64,000 bases of DNA from Streptomyces carminius (GCF_002794255.1 NZ_PGGW01000022.1:41820-105819); one strand, 5' to 3'; positions 17,795 through 27,123 are shown, counted from the first letter of the stretch. The notes: generated by a model from the sequence alone, not told the origin. Made by a program: numbers and translations.

Positions 17795-18781
17795 ATGACT
17801 GACATACAGGCCGAGGGTGACATATCGCGCAGACGGCGGGCGCACGGGCAGCCGACGGCCGGGAAGCGTTCGGGTGGGGGAGAGTGGACGGGCGGCCGTG
17901 CCGCGATCCGCGGGAGGTTCGCCACCCTCGGGATACTCGGCGTCTTCCTGCTCGGGGCCTGCTCGGGCAGCGGTGCCGGGGCGGAGCCGGCGGAGACCGT
18001 CACTGCGACCGCCACCGTGACGGCGAAGCCGGAGCGGATCTCCTCCCAGAAGGGAGTGACCCTCAAGGACGCCCGGGAGGCCGCCGAGGGCGCTGGGTAC
18101 ACCGTCTCCGTCCACGGCGCCAACAAGGGCGGCGCCGAGCCTTCCGAGAACTGGAAGGTGTGTTTCGAGGGCATCGGATATGGCACCGTCGACTACGGAG
18201 CCGTCGAGGAAGGCGCCCTCTGCCCGAAGAAGGACGGTGGCCCGCTCGCGTGGCCCAAGGCCCCCGGTGTCACCGGGAAGACCTACGCCGAGGCCGTCAA
18301 GGCGCTGACCAAGTCGGGTCTGGACGAAGGAAGGATCAGCGCCGACTCGGCGTACAAGGACGTGTCCTTGGTTCAGGCCGAGGTGGAAGGTGACGCGGAC
18401 GGGTACACGGTCTGCTTCCAGTCACTCAAGGCCGGCGCGGACGTCAAGCCCGGTGCCGAGGCGACGCTGACCCTGGTCGAGGGCGGCTTGTGCCCGTCGA
18501 AGAAGGGCACCTACCAGGACAAGGAGAACGATCCCAGCTACACTCCGCCGCCCCCGCCGTCCTCCTCGCAGCGGGACAGCGGTTCCGGCGGCTCCACCGG
18601 CGGCGCGGGCGGTTCCGCCGAGTGGAACGGCCAGTGCGAGCTGACTTCCCCGGCGGGCAACTGCTACCGGGCCGGCCAGTTCTGTGCCAACAGGCACGTC
18701 GGCATGCGGACACACGACGCCAACGGCCGGATCGTCTACTGCAAGGTCCGCGGTGACGGACAGCGCTGGAACTATTCGTGA
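17795..18781 (+). CDS. Membrane-anchored protein with two PASTA-like repeats
   Basis: 328-residue predicted surface protein. A basic 40-residue N-region is followed by a hydrophobic stretch ending LLGACSG, with a lipobox-like Cys at residue 56. Two repeats resembling PASTA domains follow: GVTLKDAREAAEGAGYTV near 87 and GVTGKTYAEAVKALTKSG near 160, each ending in a Cys-containing strand. PASTA domains bind muropeptides or beta-lactams. A Pro/Ser/Gly linker leads to a Cys-rich tail with four Cys (QCELTSPAGNCYRAGQFC, later YCKV). Its function is unknown; a cell-wall sensing or anchoring role is inferred. It is monocistronic, closed by the hairpin at 18855. Confidence 0.72.
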   Translation: MTDIQAEGDISRRRRAHGQPTAGKRSGGGEWTGGRAAIRGRFATLGILGVFLLGACSGSGAGAEPAETVTATATVTAKPERISSQKGVTLKDAREAAEGAGYTVSVHGANKGGAEPSENWKVCFEGIGYGTVDYGAVEEGALCPKKDGGPLAWPKAPGVTGKTYAEAVKALTKSGLDEGRISADSAYKDVSLVQAEVEGDADGYTVCFQSLKAGADVKPGAEATLTLVEGGLCPSKKGTYQDKENDPSYTPPPPPSSSQRDSGSGGSTGGAGGSAEWNGQCELTSPAGNCYRAGQFCANRHVGMRTHDANGRIVYCKVRGDGQRWNYS

Positions 18782-19327
18782 GCGTGCCTCTGATCTGACT
18801 CGGCCCTGCCGAGAGGGGGCGGTTCCACACCCCGGATGTGGAGCGGACCGGAAGACGGGCTCGGCGGCCTCCTGCGGGGCCGCCGAGCCCGTTTCGTCCT
18901 AGGACCGGCAAGGCCGCCCTGTAAGAGGCCGCCGACGAGGTTTCGTCCGGCCGCGCCGCCTGTCGGTCCGGCGCCGAGCGGTTCGTCGCCCTCTCCGCCG
19001 ATGAGGTGGACCGGCTGCTCGCCGAGAACCCCGTCGCTTCGCGGGTCTGCTCGTGGTCCACAGCGGCCGGGCCTGTCGGAGGCATCCGGGGCGGGAGGAG
19101 CAGTGCCGTGAACTCGGGCGGTAGAAGTGGAATTTACTGTTCGGGTGATTTCCTGTTATCTGCCATGAAGTACGGCTTTTGCGTGCCTAATCTGGTCGGT
19201 GGCGGCTCGCGGGCGCAGGGGCGGTTGTCGAATCAGGGCCGGTGTCTGTGCGGCCTGTACGGCGTGACAGCCCGGAAGCGGGTGCCGTTGGGCAAGAGCA
19301 CACGACACGCGGGAGGCTGATTTACGC
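18782..19327. other. Intergenic stretch with terminator and AT-rich tract
   Basis: Contains the terminator at 18855-18892. A relatively AT-rich tract at about 19121-19195 probably includes the promoter of the XRE gene. No gene was recognised. Confidence 0.45.
18855..18892 (+). terminator. Hairpin terminator after the PASTA-like gene
   Basis: Perfect 15-bp inverted repeat, 18855-18869 with 18878-18892, around an 8-base loop. It is followed by TTCG. Strong GC stem. Confidence 0.85.
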
Positions 19328-20215
19328 ATGAGCGCGAACGGCGACGGTGCGAAGCGCGCGGAGCACACGACCGACGGTGCGGACGATGCCCGGTGGGAGA
19401 CGGATCCGGACGACGAGTACTGGCCGATCGCGGAGGCGGCCGGGCGTCAGGTGAAGGTGTGGCGGGAGTCGACGGATCTGACGCAGGCGGAGCTGGGCGT
19501 CGCCATCGGTTACAGCCTGAGCATGGTCTCGTCGGTGGAGCGGGGGAAGCGGCTGGCGCACCCGGAGTTCCTGGAGAAGTCCGACAAGGTGCTGAGCGCG
19601 GGCGGCAAGCTCGCGGCGATGAAGAAGGACGTGACCCGGGCCCGCTACCCGAAGAAGGTCCGCGACCTGGCCAAGCTGGAGGCAGAGGCGGTTGAGCTGG
19701 GCGCCTACTGCAACCACAACATCCACGGTCTGTTGCAGACCGTGGAGTACGCGCGGGCACTGTTCGACATGCGGCGGCCCGCGCTGTCCGAGGACGACCT
19801 CGAACGACACGTGGATGCTCGTCTGGCTCGCCAGGAGATCTTCACCCGGAAGCCCACCCCCACGCTGTCCTTTGTCCTGGAAGAGGCGACGCTCAGGCGC
19901 ATGCTCGGAGGCAGAATGGTGCTGCGCCGCCAGCTCGAACACCTGCTGGAGGTCGGACAGTTGCGGCACGTCGACATCCAGGTGATGACGTTCGACCGGG
20001 AGGACCACGCCGGGATGGGAGGGCAGCTCCAGTTGCTGAAGCTCAAGGGCGGCAAGACGGTCGGGTACTCGGAGACCCAGCTCACCACCCACCTGGTGTC
20101 CAGTCCTGATGAGGTCCATGTCCTTGAGCTGCGGTATGGGATCATCCGGGCCCAGGCCCTCAGCCCACGAGAGTCGACGGCCTTCATCAAGACACTGCTG
20201 GGAGAGATGACATGA
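19328..20215 (+). CDS. XRE-family regulator with DUF5753 domain
   Basis: 295-residue transcription regulator. Residues 35-90 form a Cro/C1 helix-turn-helix (WRESTDLTQAELGVAIGYSL, then VSSVERGKR). Residues 105-290 form DUF5753, recognisable by EAEAVELGAYCNHNIHGLLQ and YARALF. These proteins almost always precede a DUF397 gene and in streptomycetes regulate development or antibiotic production (the BldB/WhiJ-type systems). GGAGG lies 11 bases before the ATG. The stop overlaps the next start by 4 bases (ATGA), so the pair is co-translated. Confidence 0.93.
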   Translation: MSANGDGAKRAEHTTDGADDARWETDPDDEYWPIAEAAGRQVKVWRESTDLTQAELGVAIGYSLSMVSSVERGKRLAHPEFLEKSDKVLSAGGKLAAMKKDVTRARYPKKVRDLAKLEAEAVELGAYCNHNIHGLLQTVEYARALFDMRRPALSEDDLERHVDARLARQEIFTRKPTPTLSFVLEEATLRRMLGGRMVLRRQLEHLLEVGQLRHVDIQVMTFDREDHAGMGGQLQLLKLKGGKTVGYSETQLTTHLVSSPDEVHVLELRYGIIRAQALSPRESTAFIKTLLGEMT

Positions 20216-20418
20216 CGCTCAAGCCCTCTGCCGGAGACGGTTCCGCGATGGAGTGGGTCAAGAGCAGCTACAGCGGCAGCGACAACAACGACTGCGTCGA
20301 GGTCGCCGCCATACCTGGCACCATCCACGTCCGTGACTCCAAGGACGTGCGGGGCCCGAAGCTCGCGTTCACGCCGGGGGCGTGGGCCGGCTTTGTGGCG
20401 TACACCGCCGGCCGCTGA
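20212..20418 (+). CDS. DUF397 small regulatory partner
   Basis: 68-residue protein with the DUF397 signature: WVKSSYSGSDNNDCVEVA followed by VRDSKDVRGPKLAF and a final WAGFVA. DUF397 proteins act with the preceding XRE regulator, probably binding it to relieve repression as described for WhiJ-associated proteins. It starts in the ATGA overlap with the regulator gene. A hairpin terminator lies 10 bases beyond the stop. Confidence 0.92.
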   Translation: MTLKPSAGDGSAMEWVKSSYSGSDNNDCVEVAAIPGTIHVRDSKDVRGPKLAFTPGAWAGFVAYTAGR

Positions 20419-20801
20419 CCGTGAGCGACCATGTCCCGGGCCCGGCTCCTGGCGGGCACGGGACATGGTGGCGTGTGGAGACGCTCACAAGGGTCCGCTG
20501 GAGTGGGCGAACAACCCACTCTGGAAAGAGAGTAGTGGCGTTTCCCCAGCCGGGACGGTGGTGGTCGGCAGGTCCGGCACCGGGCATGCCGGGATCCGGC
20601 GGAAGACGGCACGAGGGGGAGACCTCTCGCGCGCCCCGCGCCGTCGTCCCGGAGGGTGGCTTTCATTTTGCGGCCCGGGAGGCAGGGGCTCGCCCGCCGA
20701 GTTGCGGCCTGCGCCGGGCCGTCCGTCGAAGCCGGATGCGGGACATATGGCGGTGAGCCGTCTCCTCGGTGCTTCAGGTGGTGATGCCCGTCTCGCCGGT
20801 G
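20419..20801. other. Gene-free stretch between convergent units
   Basis: Holds the terminator at 20428-20469. No reading frame in the remaining 330 bases has a recognisable product. Confidence 0.45.
20428..20469 (+). terminator. Hairpin after DUF397
   Basis: Perfect 11-bp inverted repeat ACCATGTCCCG / CGGGACATGGT (20428-20438 and 20459-20469), with a further GC-rich pairing (GGCCCG/GGCGGGC) inside the loop. Confidence 0.7.
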
Positions 20802-21449
20802 TTATTCCGGAGAGACCTCCCAGCCCTTGCGCTCGGCCACCGACTCAACCGCCTGTGCGATCTGCTCGCGGGCCGCGGAGCATGAATCCCGCAGCTCCTC
20901 TGCGGTCGTGCCGCTGAGGAGGCGCCCCGTCCCGTCCACGTAAGAGGAGAGGAATCGCAGCTGCTCCTCCTGCTCCAGCCGCTGGAGGTCTCCGGTCGGT
21001 GAGGGCTCCCCGGCTCCGGTGATGACCGCCCGCTCCCCGCGGAGGATGAAGTCGAAGCTGTTCAGAAGGGTTTCCATGGTGTGCCCGGACAGTTCCGCCC
21101 GCTTCAGGTCCCGGTTCATGGCGACGGAGAGGGTGTTGACGGCGAGCATCAGTGACTGAGTGGCGTAGAACTCCGGGCCCTCGGTGTCGTCCTCATCGTC
21201 TTCGTCCTCCTCCGGCGCCAGCAGTTCCTCCACCTCTTCGAGAAGCCCGGCGATCGCATCCTCGTCGGTTTCGCCGGTCGCGGCGTGCCAGCCGAGGGAC
21301 AGCGCCTCGTCGAGCAGGGCGGTTGCCTCCGGGGCTCCCAACACTCTGTGGATACCGCTGCCGCGTTCGGCACACGCAGCGCAGAAGGCCACGAGTTCCA
21401 GATGGTCCGCGGTCTGCAGGATGCGGTACGCCTCACTGTTGCGCGCCAT
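20802..21449 (-). CDS. Putative immunity protein for the RHS toxin
   Basis: 215-residue acidic, largely helical protein. It starts 7 bases after the stop of the RHS toxin, the canonical immunity position. It has a Glu/Asp-rich stretch near residues 80-92 (APEEDEDDEDDTEG) that could mimic nucleic acid or bind a basic toxin tip. I do not recognise a family. It has no signal peptide or membrane segment, so it would act in the cytoplasm as expected for protection from a nucleic-acid-modifying toxin. The role is inferred from position only. Confidence 0.65.
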   Translation of the reverse strand: MARNSEAYRILQTADHLELVAFCAACAERGSGIHRVLGAPEATALLDEALSLGWHAATGETDEDAIAGLLEEVEELLAPEEDEDDEDDTEGPEFYATQSLMLAVNTLSVAMNRDLKRAELSGHTMETLLNSFDFILRGERAVITGAGEPSPTGDLQRLEQEEQLRFLSSYVDGTGRLLSGTTAEELRDSCSAAREQIAQAVESVAERKGWEVSPE

Positions 21450-21456
21450 GGCGAAG

Positions 21457-24400
21457 CTATTCCCTCTCTGCCCAGAAGAGTGTGTAAGGAGAGTTCTGCG
21501 GCTTGTGTCCGCGTATTCCTACGCCGCCCAACTCTATACCGCGGGCGTCTATCAGCGGGAGGCACCTGTCGAGGCAGAAGTTACGTGAAGCCGCTCCGAA
21601 CACCGCATGCTCGTTCTTGGCAAGAGAGCCGAGAATTCCTTCTTCCGCGTGGCCGGGGGCCTGCACGAATTCCTCCCCCGGTCGTAGCTCCCAGCCCTCG
21701 GGCATGGGGCCGCCCCCGTTGATTCCGATTCTTGTCGTGTACTCCTTGGTCTCCGAGTTGAATACACCGATGACGGCGGTTGTCCCCTTGGCGTCCGCCA
21801 TGAAGTAGTCGTTCCGGAGTGACTGCAACTCCTCCGCGCGAGCCAGAGCGAGGCGTGCGTCGTCCTCGGTTCCGGGTGTACAGGGGGACAGACCGAGCAC
21901 GTCGGTCCAGGTGTGGGGGTTGTGGGGGTAGGTGACCGGGTTGGGGGACGGGGTCAGGCCGAGGGGGTCGGGGGTGGTGTAGCGGCCGGTGTCGGGGTCG
22001 TAGTGACGGAAGTGGTTGTAGTGCAGGCCCGTCTCGGGGTCGGCGTACTGGCCGGGGAAGCGCAGCGGCGTGTACGCCGTGGCGTCGCGGTTCCAGGTGG
22101 TGGTGCCCCACAGGGTGGTGCGGGTGTGCCAGGCGATCTCGCCTGTCTCGTCGACGAGTTCAGTGGGGGTGCCGACCAGGTCGGTGACGATGGCGAAGAA
22201 GCGGCGGTCGACCTCGTCCCGGTCGTCGGGGTCGAGGAGGCGTTCGGTCTGGGCCAGCGGACGGTGGCCGTCGTGGTCCCAGGTCAGGACGGTGTGGGTG
22301 GCGCTGTTGGTCTCCTCCGCCAGCCGGGCGCCGTCCCAGGTGAAGCGGATCTCCTCGGCGACCGTGCCGTCCGCGGCCAGCCGTTGCTTGGCGGTACGGC
22401 GGCCCAGCGGGTCGTAGCGGTAGCGCCAGCGCGTGCCGTCCGGGGTGGTGGCCGAGACCAGGCGGTCCTCGGCGTCCCACTCGTAGCGCCAGGTCTCGGG
22501 CTTGCGCGACAGCCGGGTGCGCTGCCGCAGGACGGTGCGCCCGGCGGCGTCGTACGTGTAGCGGACGCGCCCGGCGCTCAGCAGCCGGGTGCCCTCGTAG
22601 GCGCGCGGGCCGCGGGCCTCGGGGTGCGGGGCGCCGGCGGGCCAGTCGGCGGTGGTCTGGTTGCCCGCCGCGTCGTAGGCGTAGGTCTCGCTCCAGCCCT
22701 CGGCGGTGACGGCGAGCGGCCGGCCGGCCGCGTCGAGGGTGAACTCGCGGGTGGTGCCGGTGAGGCGGTCGGTGATCGAGGTGAGGTGGCCGTCGGGGCG
22801 GTACGTGTAGCCGCGTGAGCGCAGGGTGCGGCCCTGCGCGGCCAGGGTCTGCCCGGTGGGGCGGCCGAGCTCGTCGAGGGCGGTGGCCAGGGTGACGGGC
22901 CGGCCGGCGGCGCCGAAGGAGCGTTCCAGCTCACGGCCGAGCGCGTCGTGCGCGAAGGCGAGGGTGTGGCCGGAGGCGGTCAGCGCGGTGCGGTTGCCGG
23001 CCCGGTCGTAGGCCAGCTCGGTGACCGCGCCGGCGGGGGTGGTGCGGGAGGTGCGGCGGCCGAGGACGTCGTAGGTGTAGCGGACGGTGCGGCCGTCGGC
23101 CGTCTCGGCCAGGACGCGGCCGAGCACGTCGCGCTCTACGGTCAGGACGCAGTCCTGGGAGGCGGCGCGTATCAGGTGGCCGGAGGCGTCGTAGGCGTAT
23201 TCGGTGCGGGCTCCGGCCACCTCCTTGGCGACGGGCCGGTCCAGGACGTCGTAGGTGTAGCGGATCTCGTGTCCGAGCGGGGTGGTGCGGGCCGCCGGGC
23301 GATCGGCCGCGTCGTAGGCGTAGGTGACGGTGCGGCCGTCGAAGTCCGTCTCGGCGGTCAGACGGCCGACGGCGTCGTAGGTGTAGTCCCAGGTCAGACC
23401 CTGGGGATTGGTGACCTGGGCCAGGCGCAGCTCGGGATCGTAGCGGAACTCGTGGCGCGCCCCGTCCGGGCCGGTGCGGGCGGCGAGCTTGTCGAAGTGG
23501 GTGTACTCGAAGCGGGTGACCCCGCCGTTCGGATCGGTGTGGGAGGTGCAGTTGCCCTCGCCGTCCCAGGTCCAGTACTCGGTGCTGCCGTCCGGTGCGG
23601 TGCGGCGGGCCGGGTGTCCTTCGGTCGTCCACTCCAGGCGGGTGGTCGCGCCCAGGGGATCGGTCACGGCGACGGGCCGGCCGAAGGCGTCCCGGACGAC
23701 GGCGGCGGTGTGGCCGGCCGCGTCGGTCACCGTCAGCGGCAGTCCGGCGGCGTCGTTCGTCAGGTGCTGGGCCGCGCCGTCCGGGCCGGTGACGGCCACC
23801 GCCGCGCCCCGGTCGTCGTACGCGAAGGCGGTGGCCGTGCCGTCCGGCGCGGTGACGGAGGTGCGGTTGCCGCGCTCGTCGAACGTCTGGCGCCAGGACA
23901 GGCCGTCCGGGCCGGTGATCTCCACCGGCAGGTTGAGGTCGTCGTAGCGGGCCGTGGCGGTGGTGCCGTCGGGGAGCGTGACCTCGGTGAGGTTGCTGGC
24001 CGCGTCGTACGTCCAGGCCGTGGTGCGGCCGAGCTCGTCGGTGCGGGTCAGCGGGTTGTCCCGGCGGTCCCAGGTCTGGCGGACGGTGTGGCCGGCCGCG
24101 TCGGTCCGCGCGACGACCTGGCGCAGCCCGTTGAGCTCCAGGACGGTGGCGGCGCCGGTGGAGTCGGTGTAGCGGGTGGCCCGGTCGCCCGTGCCGGTGG
24201 GGGCGGGCAGGTCGTACTCGAAGGTGGCGGACAGGAAGCCCTCGGGGCCGATCGTGCGCACCACGCGCCCGGCGTCGTCGTGGACGTAGCGGAAGACGGA
24301 GCCGTTGCGGTCGGTCCAGGAGGTGACGCGGGCGGTGTCGTCGCGGTCGCCGTCGCCGTAGCCGAAGCGCAGTGCCCGCCCGGAGGAGTTGACGACGGCG

Positions 24401-26205
24401 TCCAGGTTCCCGGCGGCGTCGAAGCCGTAGGTCACCAGCGGCACCGGGGCGTCCGGCGCCCCGGGGGTGTGCAGGGCCAGGCCGGTCACCCGCACCGGGC
24501 CGTCCCCCTCCAGCCGTGCGGTGGTGACCTCCACCTGGTAGCCGCCGGAGTGAATCACCGCGGCGGGGACGTTCTCGGGGTCGCGGACGAGGTCCACGCG
24601 GTTGCCGTTGCGGTCCTCCAGAGCGGCCAGCCAGCACAGCGCCGGGGCGTCGAAGAGGCTCTGGGGCAGTTCGGCCTCGGCGAAGTACCTGGTGAGGCCG
24701 GTGCGGGGATCGGTGACGGCGAAGGCGGTGCCGGGGACGCCGGCGGTACGGGCCAGCGGCAGCCGCGGCCCCTCCAGCGGCCACACCGGCTCCCCGCCCG
24801 CCTCCGGCACGCCCGGATAGGTCAGCAGTGAGCCGTCCTCGCGGGCCCAGACCACCGTGCCGTCGGCGTCGACGTGCAGCCGCTCGTCCAGCGTGGAGGC
24901 CCAGGACCGGCCGAACCAGTGGCCCCAGCGGTAGTTCGACAGATGGGTGCGGCGCAGCACCAGCGGCAGTACGCCCGGCAGCGTGACGTCGGTCTGGGCC
25001 AGCACCATCTCGCCGGTGGCGACGTCGACGGGGTCGTTGAGGCAGGTCTTCCTCTCCAGCGGGATGCCGTTGGTGCGCGGGTCCGTCTTCACGGTGCGCA
25101 GCGAGTCGGGGCGGGTGCGCGGGTTGGGACTCCCGCCGCCGCGCGGTCCGGGGGAGCCGAACGGGCCGGGGCGGCGGCCGCCGCCGGGGGCGTCGGCGAC
25201 GCCGATCCGGTCGAAGCGGTCGCGGGTGGCCCGCTCGTTGGACCGGTGGGAGTCGGAGATGTTGCGCACGCCCTTGGGGAGGGCGCCGCCCAGGTGGTCG
25301 CCGAGCTGCTTGGTGGCCTTCTCCAGGGCGGTCATGCCCCGGTCGGCGACCTCGTTGACCAGGTCGGCCAGCTCGTCCTTGCCGCGGGTGCGGCCCTGGT
25401 GGCTCCGCGCGGTGCCCAGCCGTGCCGAGGTGCGGCCGCGCATCGAGGTGCTGACGCCGTTGAGCTTGAGGGCGGCGCGGTCGTGCTCGTCGTGGTCGAT
25501 GTCGAGCGTGCCGAGCAGCCCGCCGAGCCGTGGCGGGCCGCCGTCGGCGGAGGCCAGGTTCAGACCGCCCTCCCGCAGGCCCTCCTGGCCGGCGTTCCCG
25601 ACCCGGTCCATGTCGACGCCGTCCTGGACGCCGAGCCCGTTCGCCGCCAGCTGCACCACCAGCTCGGCGGCCATGTTCTCCAGGGCCGCCACCGCCGGTT
25701 CGGACAGCGCGGCGATGATCTCCTCCACCGCGAGGTCGGCGGCCTCCTTCAGGGCCCGCTTCACCGCGATCCGGCAGGCCTGGATCGCGCCCGCGCTCAG
25801 CAGCGCCGACAGACCGGCGGTGAAGGGGGCGGCGGCCAGCCCGATGCCGATGGAGGCGGCCAGGGCGACCAGCTCGCCGACCGCCACCGCCTTGCGGCCC
25901 GCGATCACGTCGGCCGCGGCGTCCAGCGCGGTGGCGAAGACCCGCGCCGCGTCCGCGAGGTCCTTCAGATGGCTGCCCTTGACCTTGTCCCAGTAGCGGG
26001 AGAGGGCGTCCAGGGCCTCGCTCTGCCCGGCGGCGAGCAGCCGCTCCACGCCCTTGTGCGCGGTCTGGGCGTCGTCGTCCACGTCGTCGGCGAAGTTCCG
26101 CAGTTCGGTCGCCATGTCGCGGTAGTCGTCCTCGTCGACGTTGGGCCAGCCCACGCCGATGATGTCGAGCATCGCGTCCGCGCCCTCGGGCAGCACATAC
26201 CCCAC
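21457..26205 (-). CDS. RHS/YD-repeat polymorphic toxin with deaminase-like tip
   Basis: 1582-residue predicted toxin. Residues 1-105 form a CpnT-like T7SS helical domain (DIIGVGWPNVDEDDYRDMA). A hydrophobic region is at about 120-150. A DUF6531-type domain begins near residue 395 (CLNDPVDVATGEMVLAQTDV), followed by about 900 residues of YD repeats that build the RHS cage. The core cap RFPGQYADPETGLHYNHFRH ... DPLGL is near 1380-1410. The tip of about 140 residues contains PGHAEEGILGSL and NFCLDRCLP: an H-A-E motif and a C-x3-C pair spaced as in the nucleoside/nucleic-acid deaminase fold. The GTG start at 26205 has GGGGGAG 7 bases upstream; an earlier in-frame ATG lacks family support. The base or nucleotide target is unknown. 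Confidence 0.82.
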   Translation of the reverse strand: MGYVLPEGADAMLDIIGVGWPNVDEDDYRDMATELRNFADDVDDDAQTAHKGVERLLAAGQSEALDALSRYWDKVKGSHLKDLADAARVFATALDAAADVIAGRKAVAVGELVALAASIGIGLAAAPFTAGLSALLSAGAIQACRIAVKRALKEAADLAVEEIIAALSEPAVAALENMAAELVVQLAANGLGVQDGVDMDRVGNAGQEGLREGGLNLASADGGPPRLGGLLGTLDIDHDEHDRAALKLNGVSTSMRGRTSARLGTARSHQGRTRGKDELADLVNEVADRGMTALEKATKQLGDHLGGALPKGVRNISDSHRSNERATRDRFDRIGVADAPGGGRRPGPFGSPGPRGGGSPNPRTRPDSLRTVKTDPRTNGIPLERKTCLNDPVDVATGEMVLAQTDVTLPGVLPLVLRRTHLSNYRWGHWFGRSWASTLDERLHVDADGTVVWAREDGSLLTYPGVPEAGGEPVWPLEGPRLPLARTAGVPGTAFAVTDPRTGLTRYFAEAELPQSLFDAPALCWLAALEDRNGNRVDLVRDPENVPAAVIHSGGYQVEVTTARLEGDGPVRVTGLALHTPGAPDAPVPLVTYGFDAAGNLDAVVNSSGRALRFGYGDGDRDDTARVTSWTDRNGSVFRYVHDDAGRVVRTIGPEGFLSATFEYDLPAPTGTGDRATRYTDSTGAATVLELNGLRQVVARTDAAGHTVRQTWDRRDNPLTRTDELGRTTAWTYDAASNLTEVTLPDGTTATARYDDLNLPVEITGPDGLSWRQTFDERGNRTSVTAPDGTATAFAYDDRGAAVAVTGPDGAAQHLTNDAAGLPLTVTDAAGHTAAVVRDAFGRPVAVTDPLGATTRLEWTTEGHPARRTAPDGSTEYWTWDGEGNCTSHTDPNGGVTRFEYTHFDKLAARTGPDGARHEFRYDPELRLAQVTNPQGLTWDYTYDAVGRLTAETDFDGRTVTYAYDAADRPAARTTPLGHEIRYTYDVLDRPVAKEVAGARTEYAYDASGHLIRAASQDCVLTVERDVLGRVLAETADGRTVRYTYDVLGRRTSRTTPAGAVTELAYDRAGNRTALTASGHTLAFAHDALGRELERSFGAAGRPVTLATALDELGRPTGQTLAAQGRTLRSRGYTYRPDGHLTSITDRLTGTTREFTLDAAGRPLAVTAEGWSETYAYDAAGNQTTADWPAGAPHPEARGPRAYEGTRLLSAGRVRYTYDAAGRTVLRQRTRLSRKPETWRYEWDAEDRLVSATTPDGTRWRYRYDPLGRRTAKQRLAADGTVAEEIRFTWDGARLAEETNSATHTVLTWDHDGHRPLAQTERLLDPDDRDEVDRRFFAIVTDLVGTPTELVDETGEIAWHTRTTLWGTTTWNRDATAYTPLRFPGQYADPETGLHYNHFRHYDPDTGRYTTPDPLGLTPSPNPVTYPHNPHTWTDVLGLSPCTPGTEDDARLALARAEELQSLRNDYFMADAKGTTAVIGVFNSETKEYTTRIGINGGGPMPEGWELRPGEEFVQAPGHAEEGILGSLAKNEHAVFGAASRNFCLDRCLPLIDARGIELGGVGIRGHKPQNSPYTLFWAERE

Positions 26206-26447
26206 GGCCCAACTCCCCCCGTCAGCACATGAGTTCGGTATGCGACCCATAACTCTGCCATGACCGGGGGAGCCGGCGCCCGGGGAAAACGTCCCGGCGC
26301 CGTCGCCGGCGGGCGCTTTCGGCCACCACCGGACATGGCCGTGGGTGACACTCGGGTGACTCACGGTGCGGAGAGGGGGCGGGGTGTCCCGCCCGGTCGC
26401 GGCGGGCGGTTCGGGCGTCCTCGCGCGGGGTAACGTGATAGGTCGCG

Positions 26448-26479
26448 ATTGGCGGCCCGCCTGGGCCATGTGGCACACT
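26448..26479 (+). promoter_or_regulatory. Candidate S10-operon promoter
   Basis: TTGGCG at 26448-26453 and CACACT at 26474-26479 resemble the -35 and -10 boxes. The 20-base spacer is longer than ideal, so this is only a candidate. Nothing better stands out between the RHS toxin gene and rpsJ. Confidence 0.3.
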
Positions 26480-26800
26480 GTCCAAGTTGCTCGGTTGAGC
26501 GCCGATGCTGCGCGCCTCCCGCCGGGAGGACCGGAAGCGAGTCCCAGCGTATTCGTCGCCCCTCGTCAGGGGCGGAAGTACGGGAATCTTCCGGGAAGTG
26601 TCAGCGGGGTGCCGACCAGGCGCCCGGTGGGACGTACTCCCCGGTCCGCGGTCTTTGCGTACCGCGTCACCCGTAACAGGGAAATCCTCCAGGGGATATC
26701 CATGTCAGCAGGGACGCGACACGCCCGACCGCGTGGGTCGGAGAGGGAAGGGGACCACCGGGTCCCGGAGCGTGACGAGAGACAGGACTACGAAGTAGCC
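26480..26800 (+). promoter_or_regulatory. Long leader upstream of rpsJ with hairpins
   Basis: If transcription starts near 26485, the S10 operon has a leader of about 300 nt. Just before rpsJ it has two tandem hairpins: CCGACC/GGTCGG (26725-26730 with 26736-26741) and GGGACC/GGTCCC (26751-26756 with 26761-26766). In other bacteria S10 leaders bind L4 for feedback control; that is only an analogy here. The ribosome site before rpsJ is weak (ACAGGA about 15 bases upstream), so leader structure may control initiation. Confidence 0.35.
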
Positions 26801-27109
26801 ATGGCGGGACAGAAGATCCGCATCCGGCTCAAGGCCTACGACCACGAGGTCATCGACAACTCGGCGAAGAAGATCGTCGAGACGGTGACCCGCACTGGTG
26901 CGTCGGTCGCGGGCCCGGTGCCGCTGCCCACAGAGAAGAACGTGTACTGCGTCATCAAGTCGCCGCACAAGTACAAGGACTCGCGCGAGCACTTCGAGAT
27001 GCGCACCCACAAGCGCCTGATCGACATCCTCGACCCGACGCCCAAGACCGTTGACTCGCTGATGCGCCTGGACCTGCCGGCCGGCGTCGACATCGAGATC
27101 AAGCTCTGA
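26801..27109 (+). CDS. rpsJ: 30S ribosomal protein S10
   Basis: First gene of the S10 operon. S10 sits in the 30S head and also joins NusB/NusG-linked antitermination. The 102-residue protein starts [19 protein letters not shown] and ends VDIEIKL, full family length. The ATG at 26801 is the start conserved in actinobacteria; the frame is open far upstream but that part shows no homology. rplC follows after 14 bases. Confidence 0.98.
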   Translation: MAGQKIRIRLKAYDHEVIDNSAKKIVETVTRTGASVAGPVPLPTEKNVYCVIKSPHKYKDSREHFEMRTHKRLIDILDPTPKTVDSLMRLDLPAGVDIEIKL

Positions 27110-27123
27110 GAGGCCCGGAAGAG

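Noticed and set aside
22948..24831. 627-codon plus-strand frame opposite the RHS toxin
   Set aside because: Gly/Val-rich antisense shadow of YD repeats.
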